64,000 bases of DNA from Rotaria sordida (GCA_905250125.1 CAJNOL010000081.1:62001-126000); one strand, 5' to 3'. Counted from the stretch's first letter, positions 13,191 through 26,935 are shown. Notes: generated by a model not told the origin, from the sequence alone. Made by a program: numbers and translations.

Positions 13191-13915
13191 TAACAAATAA
13201 TTGGAAAGCTTTTAGACAAGATATTTGTTCACTTTTGAGTCACTACAAAGTATTTCTGACGAGTCAAAAATACACGTCACGATCAAAATTTGAATATGGA
13301 CTTCAAAATGTTATATCTATTTTTGTTCAAGAGTAGTGAGCGACTTTTTAAAAGACCTGAAAAATTAGTTTTAATGGTGAACCAACAAGTTTTTATTAAC
13401 ACTATAAGTCCGTTTTTTTTTGAATATGCTAGAAATTATCGGAGTTAATCGTTTCGTTGAGCGAACGCTTCTTTACAAAATATGACATTGAACTAAGCTA
13501 TAACTTTTACTCAATTAAGGTTATAAGCATTTTTTCATGAACTCGTTTCAACATAAAATGATTGTCAATTTTTCAAAAATGTGTATTTAGGAAAAACGCA
13601 AAGTGAAGTCAAAAACCAAAAAAAAAACTTCAAATAGGTCATTTTGTAGGGTAGCTTCTGATCTACAAGCTGATATATAAATAAAGATCTCAACTTTTTT
13701 AGTTTCAAATTACAATAGGAAAAATATAAAAAATTTTCCGTCCCAACGAATTTTTCGAAGATTATTTCATTACTCTCGAACAAAAACTTATACACAATTT
13801 TTAAGTTCATAGTCAAAAAGAGTACAAAATCATAGATTTTGACTCATCAAACATACTTTCTTGAGAGTTAAAAGTGAACAAATATGTTGTCTAAAAATTT
13901 TCCAATTACCTGTTA
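13191..13915. mobile_element. About 725 bp element, 80 bp terminal inverted repeats, TA flanks
   Basis: The left end TAACAAATAATTGGAAAGC and the right end ATTTTCCAATTACCTGTTA are inverted copies for about 80 bp, through TTTGTTCACTTTTGAGTC and its counterpart. Each end is bordered by TA. The interior has no intact ORF; the open frame at 13565-13816 (-) shows no domain. A non-autonomous DNA transposon is the best reading. It lies just 3' of the zinc-knuckle gene's stop. Confidence 0.78.
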
Positions 13916-13956
13916 TAGTACAAAACAGAAACAAAAAACAAAAATAAATGTTATAA

Positions 13957-16900
13957 CTAAATATTATACAGTTTTTCTCGATGATCACTATTTAATAACC
14001 AAGAATTTTTTGCTGCTGTTACACATTGTCGTACTTGATGATCATTAAATTTTTGATCAAATACAATTCGAGTTATTACATTATACAATTGATTTGATAT
14101 TGTTGGTAAATTTTTTATTTTACTTTTTTCATTATTTATTTGTGTATTTTTTAAAAGTAAAATTAATTTATTAAGACCATTATGTCTTTCATGAGCTTTC
14201 TTTGATTGAATTAAATGATTTAATGAATTTAATGTATCTATTGGCATATTAAAACGAATTAAAAGTATGTCCATTAATAATTGATCACACTGAGAATCAT
14301 TTGTAAAAATCTAATCAAATAAGAAAAGTTAAGAATATTATTTAACAAGTTTTTCAATTTTTACTTTTCCACGATTCTTAGTAATTAATCTTTCCCATTC
14401 ATCAAGTGATACTTCAGTAAATTTTTGAGAATTTTTAAATATAATTTGAAGAGCTTGTATAAATTTTGAAAGTAAAATTTCCGACGAAAGTTGTTCATTA
14501 AGAAGACATGCACGTAATTGTTGTACTACATAAACATTCTTTGATACATCATCTGATTCCAAATAACGAAACATTTCACGATGTGCAGTAGAATGATCAT
14601 TTTTATTATTATCTTTCGGAATAGTAGAAGCTAAAATTAAAAAACAAATAAGTTATTTAAATAAGAACAATATTTCAAACTCATCGAAATATCAATCTCT
14701 TCTTTCTCTTTTTCTGTGTGAAATAAAAGGAAATCTCTATTTTCTTTAACTATAAAATACTAATTAAATTCAATAGTTTTACGAGTAAGAGTATTAGTCT
14801 CTGTGAAATTTGCTGAACGATGCGCATTAATAAAAATATTAGAGAATATATCTTCATTAATAAGAGAAAGAAAAATTTTGTGGCTTCCCAGAATTTTCTT
14901 TACAAGATCGCTCTCATGCGGTATTAGTAAAATACCTTCTGAACCACTCTGAATACTGTTTTACTTCGAACTTATACCAGTGAATAGACCTTGAGACTCT
15001 GGATCTACTGGGCTTCACTCTGAGCCAAAAGCTCAAATAAATAAATGTTTGGAAAAATAACGTTAAAGGAAGTTGTAGCAAACGCATGACGGGTCTAATC
15101 AGTTCAAAATATGTAGAAGAGCTATATTTGACTTCACTTTCCAAATATTTATTTTGTTGAGATATTGGCTCAGAGTGAACTACTCTGAAATGCTTTTGCT
15201 TTTTATCTTCTTGATGTTTTTTTTCCAGAATGGCTCAGAACGTATGTAGAAACAATTGTTTATAGTTACACAGTTTTTTGTTGAGAAAAAGATATTAAAC
15301 GTACAGAATGTCTTTATGATCAAAGATTTGATTATTTCCATTTCGATTCAATCAAACAGGTTGATTTTTCGTTGGCAATAGAGTTTTTTTTTTCATACAG
15401 ATAACAAAAGTATGTACTACTTTAAAGTGTTGTTATTAACTTCAATACAGAAATACAACTTTCTGTCAAGTAAGAACAGTACATATTGAGCAACGCATCG
15501 TTAATTTTCAGTCCTCATCGAAGATCATGACAAGAAACATAGACAAAAAACGTTATTATTGATACATATATGGAGCAAAGTTTTAAAACTACTTATAAGG
15601 AAACTATCCAAACTGATAGTCGTCGTTTAAGCTTATATTGAACCTACGAAGATACCTTGGTGAGACTAACAAAAGTCTAAAAGAGTTCGTTCTTATAGGC
15701 CTTCGCAGCCGAGTTACGATCATTTTACTAAATTTTGAATCCAACTTTAGGTATTTACGGGAAAATCAAGTAACAGAATTTCGATCTGAAACTTTCAGTT
15801 ATTAATGGACAAAGTTTCAGTCGAAATTCTGTTACTTGATTTTCCCGGAAATACCTAAAAATGGATCGAAAATGCAGCAAAAAACGATCATAAGTCGGCT
15901 CCAAATGTTCATGGCGACGAACTCTTTTAAACTTTTGCTAATCTCACCGAGAGATTCTTGTAGGCTAAATGTGAGCTCAAACGACAAGCAACAGTTCATG
16001 TAATTCTCTCGTTATCTTATAAATTAACAGTTATAATAATTAAAATTTTCCGGCATGCAAACATTGGCTCTTGTAAGGAAGTCGATGATTCGGTGCCTGA
16101 AGAACTCATTTATGCATTTGAATTACTGAACACAGATTCTAATGTTAAAATAAAACTAATTCTAAAACTTTATTCTATATATGTCAATGTAATATCATTA
16201 ATAACATTTCTTTCGATGTTTCCTTATCATCATGTTAGATGAGAAGTGAGAATTACCTATGAATCATTCAAGATGTATGTTCAAGTTACATTTCTTTAGT
16301 AAAGTCGATATTGATACTTCAAAGCAATATTTTTTTAAATATTATCCATATGGAGAGAGTCATCAAATAGCTCGCTATTCCCAACATCAAAAAACGATTA
16401 ACCCGTTTAGTTGAACGGAAGTGAAGACATGCTACTTTTCATTGTATTTTTATTTATAGTTCACTTTTGATAGACTTTGATACCATAGATTATTTTGAAA
16501 AACATCTGAAGAGGCTTTAATTTAAAAAATTGCAAGAGTACTAAAATCCGTTTTAATTTTTTTGTATTATTCAAAATACATAGCTAATACTCGATGTGAA
16601 AATGATTGAATAACAAATAATGATCTTTGTTTTTTTATTCTTTTTACTATGATGTTATTTGTAAACTTACATTGTTTATTTTCATTAGATTGATTATCTA
16701 ATGGTTTTTTCAAACAAGATTCTAATTGTTGTTTAAATATAACCTGTTGAAACATTGGTGATTGTTGAGCAATATCTTTTAATTGTTCATAATTATCTTG
16801 TCGATCAAAAAGAATTTTTAATAAATTAATCATTGTTTTTTTCCAATCTGCAGTAGCATATTTTCCATGTTGAATTTTTAATATAATTATTATTTGATTA

Positions 16901-19900
16901 ATTATTTGATTATTTTCTTGATTATTTTCAATTAAATTTAAAAAAAATTTTGGTGATGAATGAATATGAAATTGAAGTAAATCAATAAGAAATTGAAGAA
17001 GATTTTTATATGTTTTATTATTTAATTTTGTATGTTGAAAAATTAAATTTGATATTTGAAGTGTTTGTTCAATTGATAAAAATTCATTATCAAATGTATA
17101 AAGTATAAAATTAATTAATTTTTCAAAATCATTTTTATCATTTAAATCATTTTGAATAAAATGAATTAAATTTAAAAAATTTTCTTCATTTAAATTTGTT
17201 TTTATTAAATTAATTAATTCATTAATATTTGATTTTAATATTAAACGAGATTGAATAAGTTTATATTGTTTTTCAGTAAGAAGTAATGAAAAAAAATTTG
17301 TTTGTTGTTCTATAAGAATCTTTAAACGTTTATGAAAACAAAGAAAATTTGATAAATTTGAATAATCAGTATCAATTATAACAAGTATTATTGTTGATAA
17401 AAGACAACGATTAATTTCAAATTCAATTGTTATTTCTTTGAAATCGATTATTTGAGAAATTTCTTCTAATAAAGTAAAAAATTCTACATAAGCCTTTGAA
17501 AGAAAAAAACAAATAAAATATATAATAAAGGATGGAAGAGACGAAAAGTTCGCTAAGCAATAAAATCGATCCGCTCTCCAAAAAGGAATTTCAAGAGCAA
17601 GTCAATTTCATTGCTTAATGATCACGTTCCTGTTAGTTTACCTGATAATCTTGTAAAAGAATATTATTTAATAATTGATTGAGAATAGTTCGATTAATTA
17701 TTGGAAGATTTTTTTTATTTAAACGAAATTTTTCATATACTTCATTAATTAATCGATAACGTTTTCTTCCTAAAATTTTTTTATCAAGAAGATTTTTTAA
17801 TTCTTGACATTTTTTATTGGAATATTTTTGTCGATTTTCAAATATATTTATAATTGTTTGAGTTAAGAAATCATATAATTCATCATTATTTATTAATGGT
17901 CTATGTTTAAGTAAAGATAGAAAATCATTTAAATCTGAATTTAATGATAAACAATATGTTTTTAAGTCATTTAATGATATTGGACGAGAATAATAAGATG
18001 TTAAACGTTGTTGATCAGCATTTGATAATGGACGAACAATTGTTGATTGATGAAGAAATTTATCAAGTAATTCTTTTAGTTGTTCAGTTGAAAATGTATT
18101 TGTATCTGAACAAATCATTTCAATAAGAGAAATCAAACGAAATAGAACATGATTATCAATTATTGGAATAATATCTTCGAGTTTTCTTGACTAGAAAAAA
18201 TAAAATATAAGTTGAACACAAAGAAAATATTAAATATTATCAATCTAGATTTGTCTACATGGTATTTTCAAAAGTGTTCCTTCATTTGATATTACTATTA
18301 AATATTCATTGAGATCAAAGTGTAACTGACAGAGATCGTTTTTAAATTGGGACTATGTGCACAGGCTTGGTTTTACGATAACTTTCAAATCGAAATTCGA
18401 AAAACAGTTTTCCTAATGTTCTTGAGAAGGGACGAGGTATAGTATTATACTGAACAATATCGTAACAATGCAATATGTCAACACCAGTAAGCTATGGGTC
18501 CGCACTCTTTTAAAGTTATTCATAACTGAATAGAGTCTACATGTAATGTACATGCTTCGGACTCAAAAGCGATTAACCAATTGGGGTGGAGAACTTCTCT
18601 CGTAAGACTTTGACTACGAATTGATTCCATTTTGTTTTGTATAACTTCTAATACAATTGGACAGATCAATTCGAACAAAGAAAGTTCAAGTTATGGTTAG
18701 TTTAGTTTCAAGAAACAAGAACTTTGATCATTCGTCAAATTTTTTATATTATGACTTGGTTTGTTCAATCGTATCAACATGTATACAAGACTGACTGCCA
18801 ACGAGTATTTTGTTAGATAGAAAATTTTCTCACTTAATTAAAAATCTTCAAAACTATCAATCGAAAATGATCTTTGTCTTTTCCAATTATCTTCATAAGT
18901 TTATTTAATTATTCAAACCACAAAGACATTTATTTTCTAGAAACAATTTCAAAGAAAGATTATTAAATATGTTCAAAATCCTTAATACTAATATATACTG
19001 GTAATTTCGATAGGTTTTTTTTCCATTAATAGAACTGACAATCAGATGTGATCAAGGTAGAACCTTATATCAAACTCCGAAACATGACTCTGACGGAATA
19101 GGAATCACAGTGACTATGGAGAATAAATAACGACAAGTTTATTCTTCATATGTTAAGTAATGAATAAAATTACACTACTTTATAGATTCATAATCAAGTT
19201 TCAAGGAAACAAAACCATCAAAGAGACACATTTATTTAGAAGTAGCACAAAAAAGAAGTGTATATGCTAATTGAAAAAAAAGTTTTCGAAATTGAAGCAG
19301 AAGTCAAAAAGCTTATTTCAGAATTAAAAATCATGTATTTAGATATTCCATCAAATAAGGGTACTTTGAAGTAATGCTCACTAGAGATGGAATCAGTTCA
19401 CGGTTCTTCTTGGAATAGAATCGATCCTAATTTTCATGTTTGACACTACTGGCATCTACTTCTATGAAATAATCATTTTCATCATTTCAAATTTTCTTTT
19501 ATGTTTGTTAAACATTCTTTGTTATACTCATTTAAAAAAAAAAATTTAGACATTTTCACAGTATGATATCTTATAAAATATACCTGATCATTAATTTGAG
19601 TTAAATTATTATTTTCAGAAGAAAATTGTTCTATCTAAATAAAAAAAAATGAAGAAGAAATTTATTAAAATTAAAATAAATAATTGATTTACTTGTTCAT
19701 TATTAAATTCTGGTTTTTGTCTATCAAGTATTATTTTAATTTGTTCATAAGCTAATTTTTTATTATCAATATTATAATTTTCTAATTTAATTTTAATTTG
19801 ATTTAATTCATCAATAGTTATTGGTGCTTGTCCATGATTTAAATAATATTGAAAATAAAATTTTTGTATTGAATTAAATAATGATGATTGAATAGCTGTT

Positions 19901-22900
19901 TTTAATATATATTCATATTGATCTTTATTTAAATGTCCACTACTAGCCATTAATAATACACCAAAATACCACATTGCATTTTCAACAACAATTATATCGG
20001 ATTTTATTTGTTCATTATAATTTGTATTTAAAATTTCTATAAATTCTAAAATCCATTGATTAAGATCAATTAATAATTGATTATTTTTAAATAAAATTAA
20101 ACGTTCTTTCCATATTTGTTTTTGATGATTACGTTCAAAACGTTTCATACGTATATCATAATAAATATGAAGTTCATTAAGTTGTTCATTAGAAAAAAGA
20201 TTTTTTTTTAAATCAAATAAAATTTTTTCTGTAAAATATTCAATATATTTTATATCAATATGTATTTTTGATTTAAATAAACATTTAATTAAATCAAATA
20301 AATTTATTGATATAGGTGATATTGAACGTATAATATATTCTTGAAAATCATTAAATATAGTTAAATGAATTTGTGGTACATTTTTAATATGTTCTGTTAT
20401 TATATTTAATGGTATTAAAATACGTTGTCGACAAAATATTGAACGATCTTCATTTAATAAATGATTTTTTTCTTGTAATAAAATATGTTTTATTTGATAG
20501 AATTTTAAATATTGATCATTTGTAAATAGAAAATCATTTTGAGCAATATGACAAAATAATGAATAGAATATTGATTCTTTTTCATAGAATATTTTTGAAA
20601 GATTTTCTCCATATTGGTTTTTAAGTTGTTGTATAAGTGAAAGAAATAATTCATATGTTTTATTTCGTTCTTCAATTGTTTCAGAACTATTTATTAATTT
20701 TGATGATAGATTATAAACTTGTTGAAATCTATTTTGATCTTTTTCAGTAAGATTTGTTATTATAGAAGGAGATTTTGATCGATTATGTTCTTTTTTATTA
20801 GGAACATCAGTACGAATATGATTACGAGAAAAATTTTTCGAATTATTTTGTTTCATAGGACAATCATATTGAACATGACCGTATTCACCACAAATATAAC
20901 AATCATCTAAAATAGAGAAAATTTTTGTCTTTGAACAAAATATTGAAATATTTTTATGACTTACAAAGTCGAAGATCAACTCCATATTTATTATTGAATG
21001 AAGATGCTCGACGTCCTTTATTTGTACCATTATCGGATCCTTTACTAAGATTATTTGTGTAATCATTATCTCTTGATTTTCGATTATTATTTTTACGAGT
21101 TGAACTTTTATTTACATTATTTCGTTCAGAATTTCGATGATCTATTGAGTCATATATATATATATGTCATATCGAAGTTTTTTTTATTTAGTTAAACAAG
21201 TAAGAATTGTCTATTTGAATAGTATCATCAGAATGATATACAAGATGCTAAATGCAAGATAGGTTGTTTTATTTTTCGTATTTCATTTCGTCCTGAAAGC
21301 CGAGATTTTGAGTGTTAGAAATATTAACTCAAGTATTCATATATCGCAATTTGAAACAAAATTACAAATCGGTAGTCAATGTAAACTGCATGATTACCTG
21401 TAAATTGTGTACTAAACTACTAACAACAAAATATTTGCGAATCATATTTTCGACGGATACTTCCATGGATGGTCAACCGCAAAAAACACATGATTCTCAG
21501 AAGATTCTTTTAGTCTGTAGAACTCGTTGTGTTAAGCATTTTGGTAAAAAAAAATATTCAAATTTACTCAATAAATCATGGTACTAGGGTCAAAGTACTC
21601 TAAAATATCAACTATCGCTCAGCACCAATCAGAAATAGCTGAAGTTTTTAAGTATTCTGATCCTAACATCATGATTTCTTGAGTAAATTTAATTATTTTT
21701 TTTTACCAAAATGATCAGCACAATGAGCTCTACAGACGAACAAAAAATCTTCTGAGAACTTTGTGTTTTTTGCAGTTAACTGCTCATGGAAGTATCCATC
21801 AAGGCCTATAAGCTAATTTTGAGGTGGATATAACTTAGAGTTTGTCGAATGATGAAAACAAGAATACACTTCGATACCTATAGGGTTACGTTTTTTTTGA
21901 CGCCAGTACCGAACAGTATTTTCCCTTAAATTAGCAGCAGCTTACGTGTCCAGCGATATTATGTAATTTAAGGTAGCGTGAAGATGATAAAAATACATCT
22001 AATGATAAAAGTGGAGATACTGAGTGGTGTTGAGATCTTGTTTGTTTTTTCGCAACAATCACTTATGAAAGGTAATTCAGTATAGATGTTTTCTTTTTTC
22101 TATTCAATTGTCAAAAATAAATGCTACATAAAAAAAAAGTATGAAATATGAATACGATATCAAGAATCAGTGGATGACTTCTTTTCATTTTCTATCGAAT
22201 ATAGGCATTGTATTTCTACTTTCATGATTTGACAACTTTCGAAGATTTTCTACTTGAAACTGACTAACAATAAAACATAGTCTAAGAATGATACTATACT
22301 TCGAACTGCTAATCTTCTCGTAAATAATATCTTGTGTATTTTGGATTTTTTTTTTTTTTGATAGAAAAATATGTTTGTTATTCAGGTAAATATTGATTCT
22401 AATGATACAATTTAAAGTTACAATTCTTATTCATTTAATTTAATTAAAACAACTTCGATATGATATATAGTATTCCAAACAAAAAGAAATGAGAAAGAAA
22501 AAAACATATTATTTACCATATCGATTATCATGTGAATGTGCAATATGAACATCACGTGGATTCGATATTTGTTCTATATAATTCAAGACATTTCAAAATA
22601 TAAAAAATCTCGTGTATCACATACTTATGCATGATCGATTTTTCTCTTTTGATGACATTGAATTCGAACCATGACGAAATGTATCATCAGTAAAGACATT
22701 TTTTTGTTGACGTTGATTAGTTACACTTCGATTTGATTTTTTATTATAATCTTGTATTTTTGTTATCTTTTCGTCTTCTTGTTCTTCACCATCAGTTGTA
22801 TCTTCATACAAATCATCATCATCATCATCATCGTCATCATAGTTCTCTAGTTTTTCAAATGTACGTTCTTCTATATTTTGTAACCAACTATCAATAATTT

Positions 22901-23183
22901 GATTTTGTGCCATTGACAAAACACATGCATTCGATGCTAATTCAAGTAAGAAACGTAATTGTTCATCATGAAAAAATTGATTAAATGATGTGAGGATTAT
23001 TTGAGATATACATTCGAAAAGTAATTCATGATATCCATGTAATTGTTTACGTGTTTCAGATGTTTGAAGAATACTAATTAAAGATTCATAAGCAGAAATA
23101 ATTTGTTTTTTATCATTTGATGCAGATGATAATTCATTATTAAGCAATTTTTGAAGGCGAACTTCAACTTTATCCTTGGCCAT
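13957..23183 (-). CDS. Uncharacterised 1349-residue CCHC zinc-knuckle protein
   Basis: Nine exons with consistent phases: 23183-22625, 22573-22517, 21141-20965, 20906-19693, 19634-19584, 18190-17642, 17493-16671, 14630-14365, 14310-13957, summing to exactly 1350 codons including stop. Residues 1-115 are helical (ELLFECISQIILTSFNQFF, LASNACVLSMAQNQIIDSW). Next comes an acidic patch with nine consecutive Asp, then a long Asn/Lys/Arg/Ser-rich disordered linker. Near residue 266 there is one retroviral-type zinc knuckle, CYICGEYGHVQYDC (C-x2-C-x4-H-x4-C), implying single-stranded nucleic-acid binding. The remaining 1000 or so residues are Ile/Leu/Asn-rich predicted helices with regular spacing, reminiscent of a helical-repeat solenoid. 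I do not recognise the family. Introns 2, 5 and 7 (1.4-2.0 kb) are expanded and at least two contain fold-back elements. Exon 8's donor (GTAAAA at 14364) could instead be GTTAAA a few codons later. Confidence 0.8.
15014..15179. repeat. 166 bp inverted-repeat element in intron 7 of the zinc-knuckle gene
   Basis: The left arm TTCACTCTGAGCCAAAAGCTC through AAATGTTTGG pairs with the right arm CCAAATATTTATTTTG through GGCTCAGAGTGAA, about 40 bp each. A partial third copy of the CTCTGA motif lies near 14944. No coding capacity. Confidence 0.65.
15618..15985. repeat. About 370 bp fold-back element in intron 7
   Basis: Two arms of about 175 bp meet around a loop of about 10 bp near 15796. The central part is nearly identical in both arms: TTTAGGTATTTACGGGAAAA against TTTTCCCGGAAATACCTAAA, with AATCAAGTAACAGAATTTCG and its complement. 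The outer arms are more diverged (TCGTTTAAGCTTATATTGAA, GAGTTCGTTCTTATAGGCC). A related arm occurs at about 41230-41335, so this is a dispersed family. Confidence 0.8.
21455..21799. repeat. 345 bp inverted repeat in intron 2 of the zinc-knuckle gene
   Basis: The arm at 21455-21581 (GGATACTTCCATGGATGGTC onward) is repeated inverted at 21672-21799 (ending CATGGAAGTATCC) at roughly 80% identity, separated by about 90 bp. Both arms include GTCTGTAGA and CATTTTGGTAAAAAAAAATA. The reading frame 21312-21587 runs through it and is an artefact. Confidence 0.8.
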
Positions 23184-24770
23184 ATTTTTTTTATCGACAA
23201 TATGTTTTTAAATATTATAATTTGAAACACAATAATATCTATGACTAAAAGAAAAAAAAGAAATGTGAATAAAATTTTATATTTCAAGTATTTATTTATT
23301 ATTCAATAAGATCCAATAAAACAATACAATATAATTTAATTCTTTAGCTAATCTAAAGATGTCGCAATATCCTGAATTGATTAACAAAAAGAAAGAATAA
23401 CAAAGCTTTGTTCTTTTATGTGGAACCAATTGATAGTTTGTAAAGAATAATAAGTTATATTGTGAAAAGTATTATAGTCATTGTAATATATTTGAATCTA
23501 GCTTTTCAAATGAAATATGATTATGCAAACTGAATGATTATGATGAATTGTTGAAGTTCGGCGCAATTTCTATTGACATCGAATATCGTTCGCATACACA
23601 AATTGCTTGTGCCACTCTTTCACTTAATCAGCTTTGCCGACACTCGTTAACTGAAATAATACCAATAACATGGTAGAGATGTACAGAGTAAACTCTGTTC
23701 GTATCCTATACTCTGACTGAGAAAAATTTTCTTATCCTACCCAGCGGATAGGGTAGAATGATCCTGCAAATCTCTCTATCGAGGTGCGCTCTATTTTTCT
23801 TTGTATGTATTTTAATGTTTGCACTAACTGAAGTACCCTGTAAAATGAAAACTGAATAAATCATTGATTTGTTACTATTAAAAGAAAACCAGTGTTATAT
23901 ACTAACTTGAATACTTTGTCAATTTCTGTTGTATTCTTTACATTGCTGAAAGATGTTGACGGAGATTTTGTTGTTAATTATATGTCTAAATAAAATTATT
24001 GATTTCTGAGTAAAATCTTCTCTCAACGTTGTTCTTCTCATATATTTTCATTATAGTAACAGAATGAATTTGAATGAAAAGCGATCTATTTATGTATATA
24101 TTTTATGTGCCTATGAAGGTTTTGTATTTCTTTCGTATCATTGTCTTATATGGAAAGAGAAACTTAATAAGTTAAATAGTTATTGCACATAGATATTGAA
24201 ATATTGTCGATTAGCAAAAATTTCAAATGAATATAGTGCTAAATATTTATAACTAATATAAACATGAAAATAAAATGTAGAGCAAAATGAAATGTGATAT
24301 TTCTGCAAAACAAAAATTATCATTCTCTCGTGTAAATTTCATTGGTGGGTATGATGATTATTTTCTTTGCTTTTATTGAAGGTATGGATTGGTTATCGAC
24401 GAAAGAGGATCGCTATCGTTATTCTATTTGTAAAATAATACTATAATCATGTTCTTGTCATTGCTCTTGTCTACTAAAGAAACACTTCAATCAAAGAAAA
24501 AGAAGTAAGTAGGCGTTTTTTTATTATGCTAGGTTAAGTTTATTATTATTTATTGAAACACGAAAGTGAAAAAAAAAAACACAGATAAAAGTTTGAAACT
24601 TATGTTTATTGATCTATATTTGTCTGTCTATTCTTATCTGTTCTGTATAACCATCAACAATAACTTTTATTTTGTGCTTATCTAATCATATTTTTCAAGT
24701 TTTGTTTCAATCAGAATGTTGTCCAATTATGACTATTAGTTATATTTGCAAGCCGACAGAATGCCGCATC
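23184..24770. other. Intergenic, no gene seen
   Basis: The likely promoter of the zinc-knuckle gene lies at its left edge. The rest is AT-rich with no convincing frame. A short GATAGGGTAG-type inverted motif occurs at about 23733-23756. Confidence 0.5.
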
Positions 24771-25307
24771 TTACTCTCGTTTTAAATCGAAATCGACTTC
24801 TTCGAAATTTTGATTGCTGAATAAGTAAAATTTGATAGTATTCATATGCAAATGACCTTTATAACAAACAACTGCACCAGTTGTTACCAAGACCTTGAAA
24901 TAAGATGGTGTATCAATATAACTATCGAATGTAGTAATATATTGACTTTTTTCATCAAAGATCTGAACTATTGTGTGTTCTGAATTAATGTGTACTTGAT
25001 TGTCAGAATTGTTGCAGCAGCAGCACCATTGATCCATATTATCAAAACATGAGAATTGAACCAGTGGTGGTGATGATTTTTTAACGCACTCATTGATCTG
25101 TTTCATAAGCTTGTTTTTAACTTCACATGCATATTTAATCAAGATATTCGATTCAACTAGAATGTATTGAGTCTTCTCGTCCAATTCGATTTGACAATAT
25201 TTCGCTCCACACAAAGACTTCATATGATGGTTTGTATGTCTTCTGATACTATCCCTTGCGATCCTGCAGTTCAACTCATATTTAATTGTTGCATTTCTCT
25301 TCGACAT
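24771..25307 (-). CDS. Hypothetical Cys-rich protein
   Basis: Single open frame of 178 residues from the first ATG (MSKRNATIKYELNCR); the frame stays open for 21 codons further upstream, where only a TTG could start. It contains a KSLCGAKYCQIELDEKTQY segment, an unusual CCCC run (DQWCCCCNNSDNQ), and a charged end (EEVDFDLKRE). There is no signal peptide or transmembrane helix. Codon usage looks genuinely coding. I do not recognise the family, and an additional 5' exon is possible. Confidence 0.5.
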   Translation of the reverse strand: MSKRNATIKYELNCRIARDSIRRHTNHHMKSLCGAKYCQIELDEKTQYILVESNILIKYACEVKNKLMKQINECVKKSSPPLVQFSCFDNMDQWCCCCNNSDNQVHINSEHTIVQIFDEKSQYITTFDSYIDTPSYFKVLVTTGAVVCYKGHLHMNTIKFYLFSNQNFEEVDFDLKRE

Positions 25308-25370
25308 GTATGTATCTTGAGAATAGAATTTGAGTATGTGTTTAACCTTTGTTACTGATATCAATTGCAA

Positions 25371-26730
25371 GTTGGTGATCTTATCACATGTGCATGAATA
25401 ACATCTGTACGAATGGCGGTACTCCTGTTAAACCTTGTCACAATATCAATTACAACAATAACCCATAGCTATAGACTATCATTAAAATCGTACAACTGTT
25501 TGAATACGTACAATTATAATGTACTCTTCCTTTGAACAAAAATTCAATTTTTGTAATTGAATAACTAGGATATGCTTCACTGTTTAAATCAATCAGGTTA
25601 GAGAACGTCAACTCAAAACTTGTTAAAAAACCGTATGGGCTGTGTCCTTGAAATCTTTACCTTCTTAGAAAGTAAACTCGTCAGTGTTACTACAAAGAAA
25701 AATAGATTTTTTAGCAGAAATGAACTAAGCTAGAAGGAGAAGACTAATATAGGTTTAGAAGAATGAACACTCTTCTGAATGTCACTACCAGCATTCTTTG
25801 ACATCAAGAATTGTAAAAAAAAAATAAATGCAATCTAAATCGACTGTGTGTTTCACCTACAACAAAAAATGTTTTGTTCATAGATTGTTTCTATGAGAAA
25901 ATAAATAAAAGATTGTAAAAAGAAAAAGAAATCAAAATTGCTTGATTTGATTTTTATTAGCATCTGTGTGTAATTGTCTATTGTATACAAATTATTGAGT
26001 TATATTTGTTAGCAAACTAGTTTTGTGAATTAGATTTCCTCTATAACGTTAGATTTAATCATGAAGTTCGAATAGATTTCTAAACAATTCACTTGTTGGA
26101 AAATAATAAATACTTTTTCTTAATGCTAGAAGTACATATCCAGTTAACATCCATGTCCGTTAGATAGGTATTATAATATGAATATACAAAAAAACATTTG
26201 TTTTTTAGTTAAATTTTTTCCACTAATTACAAATTAATAACAAACATCTAGTAACATGTCAAGTAAAATTATTCAATAATGTAATGATATTTCATGTTGT
26301 TCCATTGTATTTCGTTTTATATTATTTACTTTTTAGTTTGATGGTTTTTGACATTGAACACGTTTTTTTTTTCTCATATAATAATTTATCCTACACAGGA
26401 TCCTCGAAGTTCTGAAACGATTTTAAAATTTATTGTTCTTATATTTAATAATAGCAAACTTTTCACCACCTCAGCAGATTATTATATTTACTTAGTACTA
26501 AATAGCTACACAGTTTCAAATTGATAAATTTTACAATAGATGAGAAATTAATAACATTACCATGTACTATTTTATTAATATTTAAATTACTTTTTAAATC
26601 TTAATAACCTTTCGCAATAAAAAGAAACGTATATTATTTTATCAATGTTCATGTATTTGATTACCATTTTGATCGTACTAATAGTTATCTATCATTCATT
26701 GACATAAAAAAATTCTAAATTTATTCTAAT
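25371..26730. other. Intergenic, no gene seen
   Basis: AT-rich spacer with homopolymer tracts. No frame, hairpin or RNA gene that I can support. Confidence 0.5.
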
Positions 26731-26734
26731 CCTT

Positions 26735-26935
26735 TTATCATATCATTTTTCAATTGTCTAATGCTATTGTCTTCTCGTGCACATAAACTCTTTTTTAATA
26801 CATCCCAGATATATTCTATTGGACAAATATTTGATTCAATTCAATTGATAAAAACATACTTAACAAAATTCAAAATTAAACGTTTTTTTTTATTTAGAAT
26901 CTTGATCATCATGAAAAATTAGATTTTACAAATCA
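26735..26935 (-). pseudogene. Decayed Tc1/mariner transposase, C-terminal part
   Basis: The minus strand reads LIFHDDQDSK (compare the family block IFQQDNDPKH), then after stops and a shift WIESNICPIEYIWDVLKKSL, matching the family block NPIE-x-LWD-x-LK, and ends CAREDNSIRQLKNDMIKGLE-stop. Several in-frame stops make it non-functional. No flanking inverted repeats were located. Sequence up to about 27100 may belong to it but is too decayed to align by eye. Confidence 0.65.

Noticed and set aside
21312..21587. 91-residue frame in intron 2 of the zinc-knuckle gene
   Set aside because: Lies in one arm of an inverted repeat.
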